In this document: positions 34,562 through 42,429 of the stretch, piece after piece | Layout of the letters: each line of letters opens with the position of its first letter | Position numbering within the stretch: position 1 is the first letter of the stretch | Assembly: GCA_903831295.1 (NCBI GenBank) | Contig: CAIKXA010000037.1 | Span: 1-64,000 of the forward strand | Direction of reading: 5' to 3' | DNA from: an uncultured bacterium | GTDB taxonomy: Bacteria > Planctomycetota > Phycisphaerae > Phycisphaerales > SM1A02 | DNA: 64,000 nt | The notes under the pieces: generated by a model | Databases searched by the model: none | What the model saw: the letters and a program-made list of their open reading frames with translations, nothing else | Told to the model about the DNA's origin: nothing | Program-made: the position numbers and the translations under genes

Positions 34562-35713
34562 TCACTTGCTCATGAGTTCGCGCAAAATTCCAAGGCCCTC
34601 GGAAAGCTTGGCGCGAGACGCGGCGAAACTTAATCGAAAGTGCGTGTCGCGGTGGCTAAAGACTGAGCCAGGAATAATCAACACGCGCTTGGCGATGGCT
34701 TGCTCAACAAAGTGCGCGGCCGTGAGATTTAATTTTTGAGGAACTTCAACAAACGCGTAGAACGCGCCGCCTGGCCGAATGACATTGGCCACGCCTGAAA
34801 AAGCGTCAAGCACCATTTCGCGGCGGCCCTCATATTCCTTGAGCACGCTCGAAAGATCTTCTTGAAATGATGGAACCACGCCCCACTGCAGCGGCGACGG
34901 CGCGCACACAAATGTGCTTTGCTGCAACTTGGCCATTTCCTGGATCAACGGCGCGGGACCCGCGGCGTATCCAAGTCGCCAACCCGTGCAGCCGTGGGTC
35001 TTGCCAAAGCCGCGAATAATCAGGCAATTATTGCTCACGCGACCAGGCGAAGGGCACAAACCATTTTCGCGCGCGTCGCTGAAGCAAAACTCGTCGTAAA
35101 TCTCGTCGGAAATAAGCAACACGCCACGGCGCTCGCACAGTTGCACAAGATCCGCGATTTCCTTGGATGTTAAAACAGTGCCGCATGGATTGCTTGGACT
35201 GTTCAACAACACAGCTTTTGTTCGTTCAGTGATCAGCGGTTCCACTCGCGCCGCGGTCATGCGGAAATCTGGATAGGTGTCACACAACACGCAATGCGCG
35301 CTGAGCAACTTTCCAACTTGCGGATACATGACAAAGTATGGATCGGGTGAAATAAATTCATCGCCCGAATCAAGAATGGACATCAACGCCAAAAGAATTC
35401 CACCACTTGTTCCACTGGTGATCACCGCCGAAAGATCTTGATTGGTCGTAGACCAACCATCTCCCAAATCATGCGCCAACCTCTGGCGAACGGCCGCGAG
35501 CAATTGAGGAATGCCCTGCGTGACGGTGTAGCCGTTTTTGTTTTCACGGATCGCCGCGATGGCGGCTTCTTTCATGGCATCCGACACTGGAAAATCCGGC
35601 TGCCCAATGGACAGATTGATGGGATCGACCATCTTTGTTCCAAGGTCAAAAACCTTGCGAATTCCCGAAGAATCAATGGAACGACTTCGAGCTGATAGAA
35701 GTCGTTCAATCAT
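34562..35713 (-). CDS. PLP-dependent aminotransferase, class I/II
   Basis: 383 residues. Fold-type I aminotransferase: N-terminal INLSIGQPDFPVSDAM, NGYTVTQGIPQLLAAVRQRL, substrate/phosphate site NSPSNPCGTV, SDEIYDEFCF, and the internal aldimine Lys in GFGKTHGCTGWRLGYAAG. These are the marks of aspartate/aromatic-type aminotransferases (AspC/AraT group); the amino-acid substrate cannot be given from sequence. It converges on thiG with 19 bases between. The Arg in the C-terminal THFRLSFA binds the substrate carboxylate. Confidence 0.9.
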   Translation of the reverse strand: MIERLLSARSRSIDSSGIRKVFDLGTKMVDPINLSIGQPDFPVSDAMKEAAIAAIRENKNGYTVTQGIPQLLAAVRQRLAHDLGDGWSTTNQDLSAVITSGTSGGILLALMSILDSGDEFISPDPYFVMYPQVGKLLSAHCVLCDTYPDFRMTAARVEPLITERTKAVLLNSPSNPCGTVLTSKEIADLVQLCERRGVLLISDEIYDEFCFSDARENGLCPSPGRVSNNCLIIRGFGKTHGCTGWRLGYAAGPAPLIQEMAKLQQSTFVCAPSPLQWGVVPSFQEDLSSVLKEYEGRREMVLDAFSGVANVIRPGGAFYAFVEVPQKLNLTAAHFVEQAIAKRVLIIPGSVFSHRDTHFRLSFAASRAKLSEGLGILRELMSK

Positions 35714-35756
35714 GTCTTATCTCACAGAAACCTGAAACCAAGAATCGAATAGACGC

Positions 35757-36065
35757 TTACTTCTTGGCGGCTGGCTTGGCGCCGGCGGCAGGTTTGGCGG
35801 CGGCCGCTGCAGGCTTGGCACCAGCTGCGGGCTTGCCACCAGCAGCAGGAGCAGCGCCTTCAGCACCAGCGACAGCTTCCTTCTTCGGCTTCTTGCTTAC
35901 GGTTGCCTTGATGGATCGAACCTTCACGGTTCCAAGAACGGACTTGGTCGCAATATCAAAGCGTCCCTCGAACGTCAGTCGTTCAATCCGCTCAGCGCGC
36001 GTGAGCACGTTGCGATGTTGATTCAGGGCGCCGGACTTGGTCTTTAAACTTGGATGAATGCTCAT
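35757..36065 (-). CDS. Small basic protein with A/P/K-rich tail
   Basis: 102 residues from ATG at 36065. The first half, MSIHPSLKTKSGALNQHRN then VLTRAERIERL, matches a small basic protein family I recall (TIGR04137-like) from Verrucomicrobia, Chlamydiae and Planctomycetes, suspected to be ribosome- or RNA-linked. The last 30 residues are repeated Ala/Pro/Gly/Lys (GKPAAGAKPAAAAAKPAAG), like histone-H1-type or ribosomal tails, and are not part of that family as I know it. GGAAG lies 7 bases before the ATG, just after a strong hairpin. A nucleic-acid-binding role is a guess. Confidence 0.75.
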   Translation of the reverse strand: MSIHPSLKTKSGALNQHRNVLTRAERIERLTFEGRFDIATKSVLGTVKVRSIKATVSKKPKKEAVAGAEGAAPAAGGKPAAGAKPAAAAAKPAAGAKPAAKK

Positions 36066-36080
36066 GTCAAAACTTCCGAT

Positions 36081-36118
36081 GTCGTTCAAGTGTTAAGACT
36101 TCCGCGGCACTGAACGAC
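36081..36118 (-). promoter_or_regulatory. Strong hairpin upstream of the small basic protein gene
   Basis: GTCGTTCA (36081-36088) plus GTG (36090-36092) pair with CACTGAACGAC (36108-36118), giving 11 base pairs with one bulged A (36089) and a 15-base loop. It lies between the stop of the SPOR-like gene and the Shine-Dalgarno of the small basic protein gene, both on the minus strand. Without a following T-run it is more likely a leader or attenuator stem, or an mRNA stability element, than a standard terminator. Confidence 0.5.
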
Positions 36119-36123
36119 GACGA

Positions 36124-36912
36124 TCAGCGGAAGAGTTCAAGATAGGCATCTGCAAAATCTTTGTTGCCTTTTTTCACAGCTTTCCAACGCAATCCAACCG
36201 ACTTTACTTTTGCCAAAAGTTCTTGTCCATCTTTGGTCTCAAGCGCCTTGGCACTTCGAACACCTGGAAGAACAATGATTTTTCGCAGTTTGGTATTATT
36301 ATCTGAAACGAGGTAAGCGGCAAGTCCCTCAGCCTTGCAAAATGCGAGCATTTTGTCAGCCTGATCCGCGGATGGACGGGCTAAAGTGAGGTAATTCACG
36401 CCAATTTCACGGGGATCAGCCTCGCTAGCGCCGGGCAAGGTCGAATTTTCAGCGGACTTTGAATCAGCTTTGGAGTCTGATTTGCCAGATGTTTTTGTGG
36501 ATGTGACTGTGTTGGATGGCGCGCTTGCAGACGGCAACGACTTCATTGGCGTGACCACAACGCTTGTTGCGCCCGAATTTTTAGCGGTGTCTTTCAATGG
36601 ATCTTTCACCATTCGCGCCATTGCGCTGGCGTTGTTCTCCGTGAGTTGCGTGGAGATTCCCTCGGCGTAACCAGCGGCGCGGCCTCTTCCAACTCCAAAC
36701 GCGTATGACAACGCGGCAAGTCCAAGCACCGCAACAGCGAGCAACCATAAAAATCCAACTGGAACTCGTACTGAACGCGCAGCCTCATTTCCCAACAATG
36801 AAACACTTGGAGTGTTTCCGCCGGAGAGGCCACCCGACCCGCCAGAGATGGATCCTCTGCCACCGCTTTTGGTGAGTTCATATAATGTTGGTGCACCGCG
36901 TCGCCTCATCAT
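36124..36912 (-). CDS. Single-pass membrane protein with SPOR-like C-terminus
   Basis: 262 residues from ATG at 36912; AAGG lies 11 bases upstream and overlaps acpS. A Gly/Ser-rich cytoplasmic N-terminus is followed by one membrane helix (VPVGFLWLLAVAVLGLAALS, about 55-74), a Ser/Lys/Thr-rich linker (about 115-175) and a compact C-terminal domain (about 185-262: YLTLARPSADQADKMLAFCK and later RKIIVLPGV). The C-terminal pattern, with paired strand/helix repeats, resembles SPOR peptidoglycan-binding domains; I rate this as plausible, not certain. Its ATG overlaps the acpS stop by four bases. Confidence 0.7.
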   Translation of the reverse strand: MMRRRGAPTLYELTKSGGRGSISGGSGGLSGGNTPSVSLLGNEAARSVRVPVGFLWLLAVAVLGLAALSYAFGVGRGRAAGYAEGISTQLTENNASAMARMVKDPLKDTAKNSGATSVVVTPMKSLPSASAPSNTVTSTKTSGKSDSKADSKSAENSTLPGASEADPREIGVNYLTLARPSADQADKMLAFCKAEGLAAYLVSDNNTKLRKIIVLPGVRSAKALETKDGQELLAKVKSVGLRWKAVKKGNKDFADAYLELFR

Positions 36913-37340
36913 TGTGAGTCTACCTTTTTTAAATCTTTGCGTCCCGCCATCACGGTGGCGGCCGCCATGTCTTGAATGTGCGTGAGTGAAACCAACCAAG
37001 CGTTGATTCCCATGCCCTGCGCAATTTCCGCGGCTCTGCCACGAACGCAAAGCATGGGTGATCCGTCGACACGGTGCGTGCATTCAATATCAGTCCATGC
37101 GATGCCTTGGCGAAGACCCATGCAAAGCGCTTTCAGCGCGGCCTCTTTGGCGGCGAAGCGCGCGGCAAGTCGTTGCGCGCGTTGCACTGGACTGGCGTTG
37201 GCGTAGGTTTGTTCAGCGGGCGTGAACACTCGATCAAGAAATCTCGCGCCATGCTCGTCGATCATGCGCGCGATGCGGGGAACCTCGATCAAGTCAATGC
37301 CCACACCGATCACTTGCATGGGTTGCGTCATATCGGACAT
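36909..37340 (-). CDS. acpS: Holo-[acyl-carrier-protein] synthase
   Basis: 143 residues from ATG at 37340, which overlaps the previous gene's stop (TGATG). The signature GVGIDLIEVPRIARMI (Mg2+ site Asp) and RFAAKEAALKAL are the two conserved motifs of AcpS, followed by VSLTH. The enzyme transfers the 4'-phosphopantetheine arm from CoA to acyl carrier protein. AcpS and CoaB, both in this window, are linked by the CoA pathway but are 21 kb apart. Confidence 0.92.
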   Translation of the reverse strand: MSDMTQPMQVIGVGIDLIEVPRIARMIDEHGARFLDRVFTPAEQTYANASPVQRAQRLAARFAAKEAALKALCMGLRQGIAWTDIECTHRVDGSPMLCVRGRAAEIAQGMGINAWLVSLTHIQDMAAATVMAGRKDLKKVDSQ

Positions 37341-38062
37341 CACAAATTCCCCGCCGGTAAAAGGTCGTTCCATCGTTTGACGCATTGTGCACTTTCTTCG
37401 ACAGGTTGACGCCATGAGCTGCAATCAATCACGGGCAAACCTTTGAAGCCACATACGTCTAGCGCCACGCGGTATGCCAACGCGTCAAGGCGACCTTGGC
37501 CAAGCGGTCCGCGCTGACCGGATTGATCTATGTCGTTCAATCGCGCGGCCACCAAGCACGCTCCAGCCGCAGAAACTTCTTGCGCGGGATTTTTTTGCTC
37601 CAGCAAAATTGCCGCGGGATCTAGGCCAATTCCGCAATTGACGCAACCTTTGGGGCGCACAAAATCCGCTAGAAGAACTCCCCTGCGGGCGGCCTCTTGG
37701 CAAATCGTGTTGGCAAGATCCGCATCGAGAGGCATGAAAAAACTCACAGGAACTCTGCCAAGAAATTCGGCGAACGCGATGGATTCGAACAGCGCGGTCA
37801 TGGCGCGCTCCACGGCGTCGAGTTGAGTGAAGCGTTCCAGCGGAATGAAACAGTCAATGCCCGATGCGACAAGTTCATGCCGGCGCAATGTGGCCGCGAC
37901 ATCGCGGCGCGCACCAATGTCAAGTTCGCGCGGACGCAAGCGCGGTTGCGAAGCGTCAAACTGAACGCCCGCGAGATTTAATTTCACCGCATGTGAAAAA
38001 CATTCAGGCGAAGCGCCAAGACCGGAAAGCGTTACAGCGAGTTGGATGGGTGGCGCGCGCAC
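37340..38062 (-). CDS. TIM-barrel protein, sugar-phosphate isomerase/epimerase-like
   Basis: 240 residues. Pattern is that of a xylose-isomerase-like TIM barrel: N-terminal strand IQLAVTLSGLG, FDASQPRLRPRELD, ASGIDCFIPLERF, VSFFMPLDADL and the ending GLPVIDCSSW. The catalytic metal residues cannot be assigned from sequence. Its stop overlaps the ATG of acpS, so the two are co-translated in a four-gene leftward unit with the SPOR-like gene. Such proteins are frequent in Phycisphaerae-type genomes; substrate unknown. Confidence 0.6.
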   Translation of the reverse strand: MRAPPIQLAVTLSGLGASPECFSHAVKLNLAGVQFDASQPRLRPRELDIGARRDVAATLRRHELVASGIDCFIPLERFTQLDAVERAMTALFESIAFAEFLGRVPVSFFMPLDADLANTICQEAARRGVLLADFVRPKGCVNCGIGLDPAAILLEQKNPAQEVSAAGACLVAARLNDIDQSGQRGPLGQGRLDALAYRVALDVCGFKGLPVIDCSSWRQPVEESAQCVKRWNDLLPAGNL

Positions 38063-38098
38063 GATTTGATTCTAACTGTGGAACTACCATATCTGAAG

Positions 38099-38863
38099 AT
38101 GAAAGCGATCAACGCCAAAAAGCAACCAGCCAAAGCCGTGGCCCGCGCCGAGCGACTTTACCTGGCTCTAAGCAGTAGATACCCAAATGCGCACTGCGAA
38201 TTGAATTGGAGCAAGCCGCATGAATTGCTGATTGCCACCATATTGAGTGCTCAAAGTACTGATGTTGGAGTGAACAAAGCCACACCGGCGCTGTTTAAAA
38301 AGTTTCCAACTCCGAAGGATTTTGCCAACGCCACGCCCGCGGAGATTGAGCCCTTTGTGAACACGCTTAACTTTTGGCGCAACAAGGCCAAGGCCGTGCG
38401 CGAAAGCATGCGCATTGTGTGCGAGCAATTTAATGGCGAGGTGCCGCGCAGTATGGATGCATTGCTCACGTTGCGAGGCGTGGCGCGCAAGACCGCGAAT
38501 GTTGTGTTGGGCAACGTATTCCATATGCAGGAAGGCGTGGTTGTGGACACGCATGTGGGTCGACTCGCTTTGCGCATGGGACTTACAAAACACACCGATC
38601 CAATTCTGGTTGAGTCCGATTTGATGGGATTGTTTGAAAGAAAAAATTGGTGCCAAGTCAGCCATTTGTTCATCTCGCACGGACGCGCCTCATGCAAGGC
38701 CCGCGGCGCCACTTGTGAAAGCGATTCCATTTGCCAACAATTTTGCGCGAATGCAAAGGTGAAATCTTCTCCCGATTTAAAAAATAAAGTGGCGGGCTCC
38801 GCAATCAAGCGGACACAATCTACGACTTCGAAGCCGGGATCAAAGAAGGTGTTTCGGAAGTGA
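38099..38863 (+). CDS. nth: Endonuclease III (Nth)
   Basis: 254 residues from ATG at 38099 (a TTG at 38042 overlaps the divergent gene). HhH-GPD features are clear: ILSAQSTDVGVNKATPALF, LRGVARKTANVVLGNVF with the catalytic Lys, and VVDTHVGRLALRMG with the catalytic Asp. It removes oxidised pyrimidines and nicks DNA at the abasic site. The 4Fe-4S loop reads CKARGATCESDSICQQFC: spacing C-x6-C-x5-C-x3-C instead of C-x6-C-x2-C-x5-C, so cluster binding may be altered. A basic C-terminal tail of about 35 residues follows. The 3' end overlaps the convergent lipoprotein gene by 44 bases. Confidence 0.9.
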   Translation: MKAINAKKQPAKAVARAERLYLALSSRYPNAHCELNWSKPHELLIATILSAQSTDVGVNKATPALFKKFPTPKDFANATPAEIEPFVNTLNFWRNKAKAVRESMRIVCEQFNGEVPRSMDALLTLRGVARKTANVVLGNVFHMQEGVVVDTHVGRLALRMGLTKHTDPILVESDLMGLFERKNWCQVSHLFISHGRASCKARGATCESDSICQQFCANAKVKSSPDLKNKVAGSAIKRTQSTTSKPGSKKVFRK

Positions 38864-40346
38864 ATTCGGCCACACCCATGCCGCCGAAGTGACTGACCCA
38901 GACCGCGCCTAAACCTGTTCGCAGCGGATGAATCCACAGGATTGGTCCAGGCAACCGAAGTTCACCACGCTTGATAATTGTCAACGAACCATTGGATGAA
39001 TCAGCTGCGTTTGCGCTGCTTAACACTGTGATTCCATCGGTGTGACCCACCCACAGGTCACCATCCACCGACGCCAGAACACAGGCGTAGACATTTGGCG
39101 GAAGCTCCCAAACGGTTTCCGAAGTGGATGACTTGAAATTAATTTTTTTACCAACAGTATTCGTGGCGGAATCCTTGTCGCCTTTGTCAATTTCCGCTTC
39201 AGCCCAAGCCAAGGTGACTTTGGTTTCTGGAATTGTGGAAAGCGAAACTGCTTTATCCGACAACGTGGGCTTGCCACGAATTGGATACAGCCAAAATCCT
39301 TCGGGGCTTCCGGCAAGAATGCGTCGACCATCAAATAGTGATTGCTCCAAACGACCAGGCTCGCGAACGGCGTCCGTGAATGTATCGCCCGGGCCGTCCT
39401 TGTCATCATGCAAATGCAACACGCCCCTGCCAAATGAACCAACCACCGCGAGCAAATTGTCCGACAATGGCGCCAAGTCGCGCGCGCCTTTCACAGCGGT
39501 GTACATTGGCGATTCCAGTTTGCCGGAATTTAAATCCCATGAAACAATTTCCGTGTCAAAGATGGCCCACAAGCGCCCATTGATCACCACTAATCGCCGC
39601 AGAATTCCGCGAAACGCTTCGCCCGCCACCTCGCGTAGTTCATCATTCATCAGGCCGACCGTCGCGCCCTCTTTGCCTTGCAATGCAAATGCGAAACCAC
39701 CAGGCAAACCCGCGCTCGCGGGAAGCGGTTCAAGCATGCTTGCGGCGCCTATAAATGTGTTGTTCTGTAAAAGTTGAATGCGACGCGCCACGGGCACCGC
39801 GGGTCCAAACTTTGTTGCAACTACCTTCGCGCTGATCATTTCACCTGCGAGAAATATGTCGCCGTCACTGGCGCGCACCACGCCTCCATCACCAGCGATG
39901 TAAAGAACGTTGTCGACAACATGAATGGATCGCGGTCGGATTCCCAATTGCTTGCTTGAAACCAAATCAATCAACACTGGAAGTCGAGGCGACGAAATAT
40001 CCCAGCGAACCACAGCGTCGCCATCGACCACGCCGATCAAGTCGCCATGCCACAAGGCCAAGTCTGTGATGGAACCGCCCTCACCACTGGGGTTGATGCG
40101 ATCGGATCGCAACGGCTTTTTGCCGCGGCCTTCCAGCACCTGCAACTCCTGCCCAAATCCCAGGTACCAAATTCCATCGTGAACCAGAACGCAATCCTGC
40201 GTGCCGCCAACATGATGGGAAAGTTTGAGCGTCTTGACGCGCTTGTCGGTTCGATCCTCTTTCACGTACGTTTCGTCCAGGCATGCGCACAGCGAAAGCG
40301 CGCCAAGGGCAATCACCACTATTTTTCTCGCCAACGAATTTCGCAT
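38820..40346 (-). CDS. Lipoprotein with beta-propeller-like repeats
   Basis: 508 residues. A signal peptide (MRNSLARKIVVIALGALSL) ends in a lipobox CAC with Cys22 acylated. The remainder contains repeated short strands with VVRW, LWAIFDTEIVSWDLNSGKL, WVGHTDGITVL and similar blade-like elements, suggesting a beta-propeller; the domain is not identified further. It probably sits on the periplasmic face of a membrane. The gene runs toward nth and overlaps it by 44 bases at the 3' ends. No enzyme motif visible. Confidence 0.75.
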   Translation of the reverse strand: MRNSLARKIVVIALGALSLCACLDETYVKEDRTDKRVKTLKLSHHVGGTQDCVLVHDGIWYLGFGQELQVLEGRGKKPLRSDRINPSGEGGSITDLALWHGDLIGVVDGDAVVRWDISSPRLPVLIDLVSSKQLGIRPRSIHVVDNVLYIAGDGGVVRASDGDIFLAGEMISAKVVATKFGPAVPVARRIQLLQNNTFIGAASMLEPLPASAGLPGGFAFALQGKEGATVGLMNDELREVAGEAFRGILRRLVVINGRLWAIFDTEIVSWDLNSGKLESPMYTAVKGARDLAPLSDNLLAVVGSFGRGVLHLHDDKDGPGDTFTDAVREPGRLEQSLFDGRRILAGSPEGFWLYPIRGKPTLSDKAVSLSTIPETKVTLAWAEAEIDKGDKDSATNTVGKKINFKSSTSETVWELPPNVYACVLASVDGDLWVGHTDGITVLSSANAADSSNGSLTIIKRGELRLPGPILWIHPLRTGLGAVWVSHFGGMGVAEFTSETPSLIPASKS

Positions 40347-40382
40347 TGTTCAAAGATATCCGCTTCAGGTCCATAGTGGAAC

Positions 40383-40739
40383 ATGCGCCAATGCATCAAC
40401 CTGCGCTACGCTGTGGCCGTGGAAACCAAATCAAGGCTTGAACAATTGCAGAAGATGCACGCCGCGGATCCCGCGGATGATTTTTGCATTTACAGCATCG
40501 CGCAGGAATATGCCGGCGCCAATCAATTGCAGTTGTCGCTGCAATGGTTTGAAAAATTGCTGGAACAGCACCCCACCCATGCCTACGGCCACTACCACTA
40601 CGCGAAAGTATTGGAACGTTGCGATCGAATTTCCGACGCTTTGGCCGCGCTTCAACGCGGTCTTGCCCATGCAAAGCAAGCGAATGATGGCAAGGCGGCG
40701 GCGGAATTGGCCTCCTATCTTGACGAATTGACGCCATAA
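40383..40739 (+). CDS. TPR-repeat protein, small
   Basis: 118 residues from ATG at 40383. Only 36 bases separate it from the divergent lipoprotein gene, so a later GTG at 40419 (protein VETKSRLEQLQKMHAADPAD) may be the true start. Two TPR-like helix pairs are visible (IYSIAQEYAGANQLQLSLQW, HYHYAKVLERCDRISDALAA). TPR proteins mediate protein contacts; no partner can be named. It leads a run of rightward genes that includes recX. Confidence 0.7.
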   Translation: MRQCINLRYAVAVETKSRLEQLQKMHAADPADDFCIYSIAQEYAGANQLQLSLQWFEKLLEQHPTHAYGHYHYAKVLERCDRISDALAALQRGLAHAKQANDGKAAAELASYLDELTP

Positions 40740-40754
40740 TTGGCGCATAGACAA

Positions 40755-41372
40755 ATGGCTCAAACAATCGACAAAATTATTGTGCATGCGGATGACCCAG
40801 GATTGATGTATTGGTTTGTGGATGGCGCGCGCTTGGGACCACTGCGCCGCGACTACGCCGACAAACTTGGCATTGAAGTTGGAGCGTTGTGGAGCAAGGC
40901 GAAGGAGCGCAAGGTGGAACATCTGGCGCAATTGAACGCCTGCCACGCTGCCGCTCTTGCGTTTTTGGCCAAGCGAGATTTCACGCAGGCGCTTTTACTG
41001 GAGCGATTGTGCCGCAAGTGGCCCGAGGCCATCGCGCAAGTGACCGTGGATCAAATGCGCGCCGCGGGGTGGGTTGATGACAAGACCTACGCCACGCGCC
41101 GCGCGGCCAAACTTACGGAGCGCAAAATTGTCTCGCCAGAATTTCTTCAAGCGCGCTTAAGCGGCGAAGGCGTTCCGGATTCAATCGCGCAAAAATCCGC
41201 GCGCGCCGCCGCCACAACATTGGCGCAACTTTGCGCGGAGGCCAAACGCTTGGTTCGCGCTGGTAAATCAGCCACTTCGATCGCCCGTGTATTTTCGCGC
41301 GCGGGCTTTGATTTGGATACGATTGAATCGGCGTTCGCCAAGGCGCGAATTCCATGGAACACCGAATCATGA
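40755..41372 (+). CDS. recX: RecX-family regulatory protein
   Basis: 205 residues from ATG at 40755. The body is the three-helix repeat pattern of RecX: a first module near LNACHAAALAFLAKRDFTQA, a second near MRAAGWVDDKTYATRRAAKL, then ARLSGEGVPDSIAQKSARAA and IARVFSRAGFDLDTIESAF at the C-terminus. RecX binds RecA filaments and modulates recombination and SOS. It is usually next to recA, which is not in the window. The first 60 residues are a leader-like addition. The downstream lipoprotein gene overlaps its stop. Confidence 0.85.
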   Translation: MAQTIDKIIVHADDPGLMYWFVDGARLGPLRRDYADKLGIEVGALWSKAKERKVEHLAQLNACHAAALAFLAKRDFTQALLLERLCRKWPEAIAQVTVDQMRAAGWVDDKTYATRRAAKLTERKIVSPEFLQARLSGEGVPDSIAQKSARAAATTLAQLCAEAKRLVRAGKSATSIARVFSRAGFDLDTIESAFAKARIPWNTES

Positions 41373-42004
41373 AATTCTTCGACCATTTCAACGCGCCGCA
41401 CGCATGCAACGCTGGCTCTTGCAATCAAGCCAGCGAGGAAACTTTTTCACGTGCGAATGCTCGCGCGTTGAGGATTTTTTCTTTCGCGACCATTTGCACG
41501 GCGTTGCTTGGACTTGCGGGTTGCTTGAATCAATCAAACACATTGACCCACGCGGGCAACGACCCGATTCCAGATTTGAACAGTCCAATGCCATCAACAG
41601 CGCCCGCCGCCGCAAGTCCCGCAAGCTTGAAAGGTCTTGATCGGCGCAATTGGGATGTGCAAGTAGTCGACGCGCCACGCGGACAAGTTCAAGCGCGGCC
41701 CACATATTCGGAACTGCTTGTGCTGAACGGTACGGACGCGCGCGACGGAAAATCTTTTCCCACAGTCGCGGATTCGCTTTATCTTTCCAGCAGCGTTGGC
41801 GACGCGGCAACTGAAGGCGCCGCCGCTGTTGTTTGGCCAGCATTTTTACTGGTTGTTTCACCCGTGCGCATGGCTACAGGCCAACCACCGTGGCTGATTG
41901 TTGATCAACCCATGCAAGCGGTTGGCGTGTTGCCGCCAAGTCAAACGCGCGGCGACGATGGACTTTGGAAATGGGTTTCAGTGAAGGAAACAAACAAGCC
42001 ATGA
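41369..42004 (+). CDS. Predicted lipoprotein of unknown function
   Basis: 211 residues from ATG at 41369, which overlaps the recX stop by four bases; a farther ATG at 41354 is possible. The lipobox LLGLAGC is preceded by a leader of about 40 residues, unusually long. A TTG at 41468 would give the textbook signal MRIFSFATICTALLGLAGC and could be the real start. The mature part has no recognised domain; it ends near WKWVSVKETNKP. The rhodanese gene overlaps its stop, so both are translated together. Confidence 0.65.
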   Translation: MKFFDHFNAPHACNAGSCNQASEETFSRANARALRIFSFATICTALLGLAGCLNQSNTLTHAGNDPIPDLNSPMPSTAPAAASPASLKGLDRRNWDVQVVDAPRGQVQARPTYSELLVLNGTDARDGKSFPTVADSLYLSSSVGDAATEGAAAVVWPAFLLVVSPVRMATGQPPWLIVDQPMQAVGVLPPSQTRGDDGLWKWVSVKETNKP

Positions 42005-42396
42005 GTACGCAAGGCGAAGACGGTTTTCAAGTTGATGCCCGTGGATTGCCACTTGGATACCCCCTGCGTCCAGATTGGGAAATTACGCCACGTGAATATG
42101 TTCGGCGCAAAGCCGCTGGCGAAAAATTTATTGTTGTGGATGTGCGTCCGCAATCGGGTCGCGAAATCGCATGCATACCCGACACCATTCATATTCCGCT
42201 GCAAGAAATTGAATCGCGTGCTGACGAAGTTGTGGACACGGAAGGATCATGTGTCATCACCCTTTGCCACCACGGCGTGAACAGCTTGCGCGCGGCCGCA
42301 GTGTTGCGGCACACGGGCGTTACGAATGTGCTCAGCATGGCTGGCGGAATTCATTTGTGGAGCGTGGATATTGATCCCAGCGTTCCAATTTATTGA
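42001..42396 (+). CDS. Rhodanese-like sulfurtransferase domain protein
   Basis: 131 residues from ATG at 42001, which overlaps the lipoprotein stop (ATGA). A single rhodanese domain: FIVVDVRPQSGREIACIP, IHIPLQEIESRADEV and the active-site loop TLCHHGVNSLRAA with Cys in the CHHGVN position. The enzyme can carry a persulfide or act in sulfur trafficking; without more context the donor is unknown. It is soluble, with no signal sequence. Located 33 bases before cdsA. Confidence 0.87.
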   Translation: MSTQGEDGFQVDARGLPLGYPLRPDWEITPREYVRRKAAGEKFIVVDVRPQSGREIACIPDTIHIPLQEIESRADEVVDTEGSCVITLCHHGVNSLRAAAVLRHTGVTNVLSMAGGIHLWSVDIDPSVPIY

Positions 42397-42429
42397 CATG
42401 CTGCCAAGACACCCGTTGATCAAAAATTA

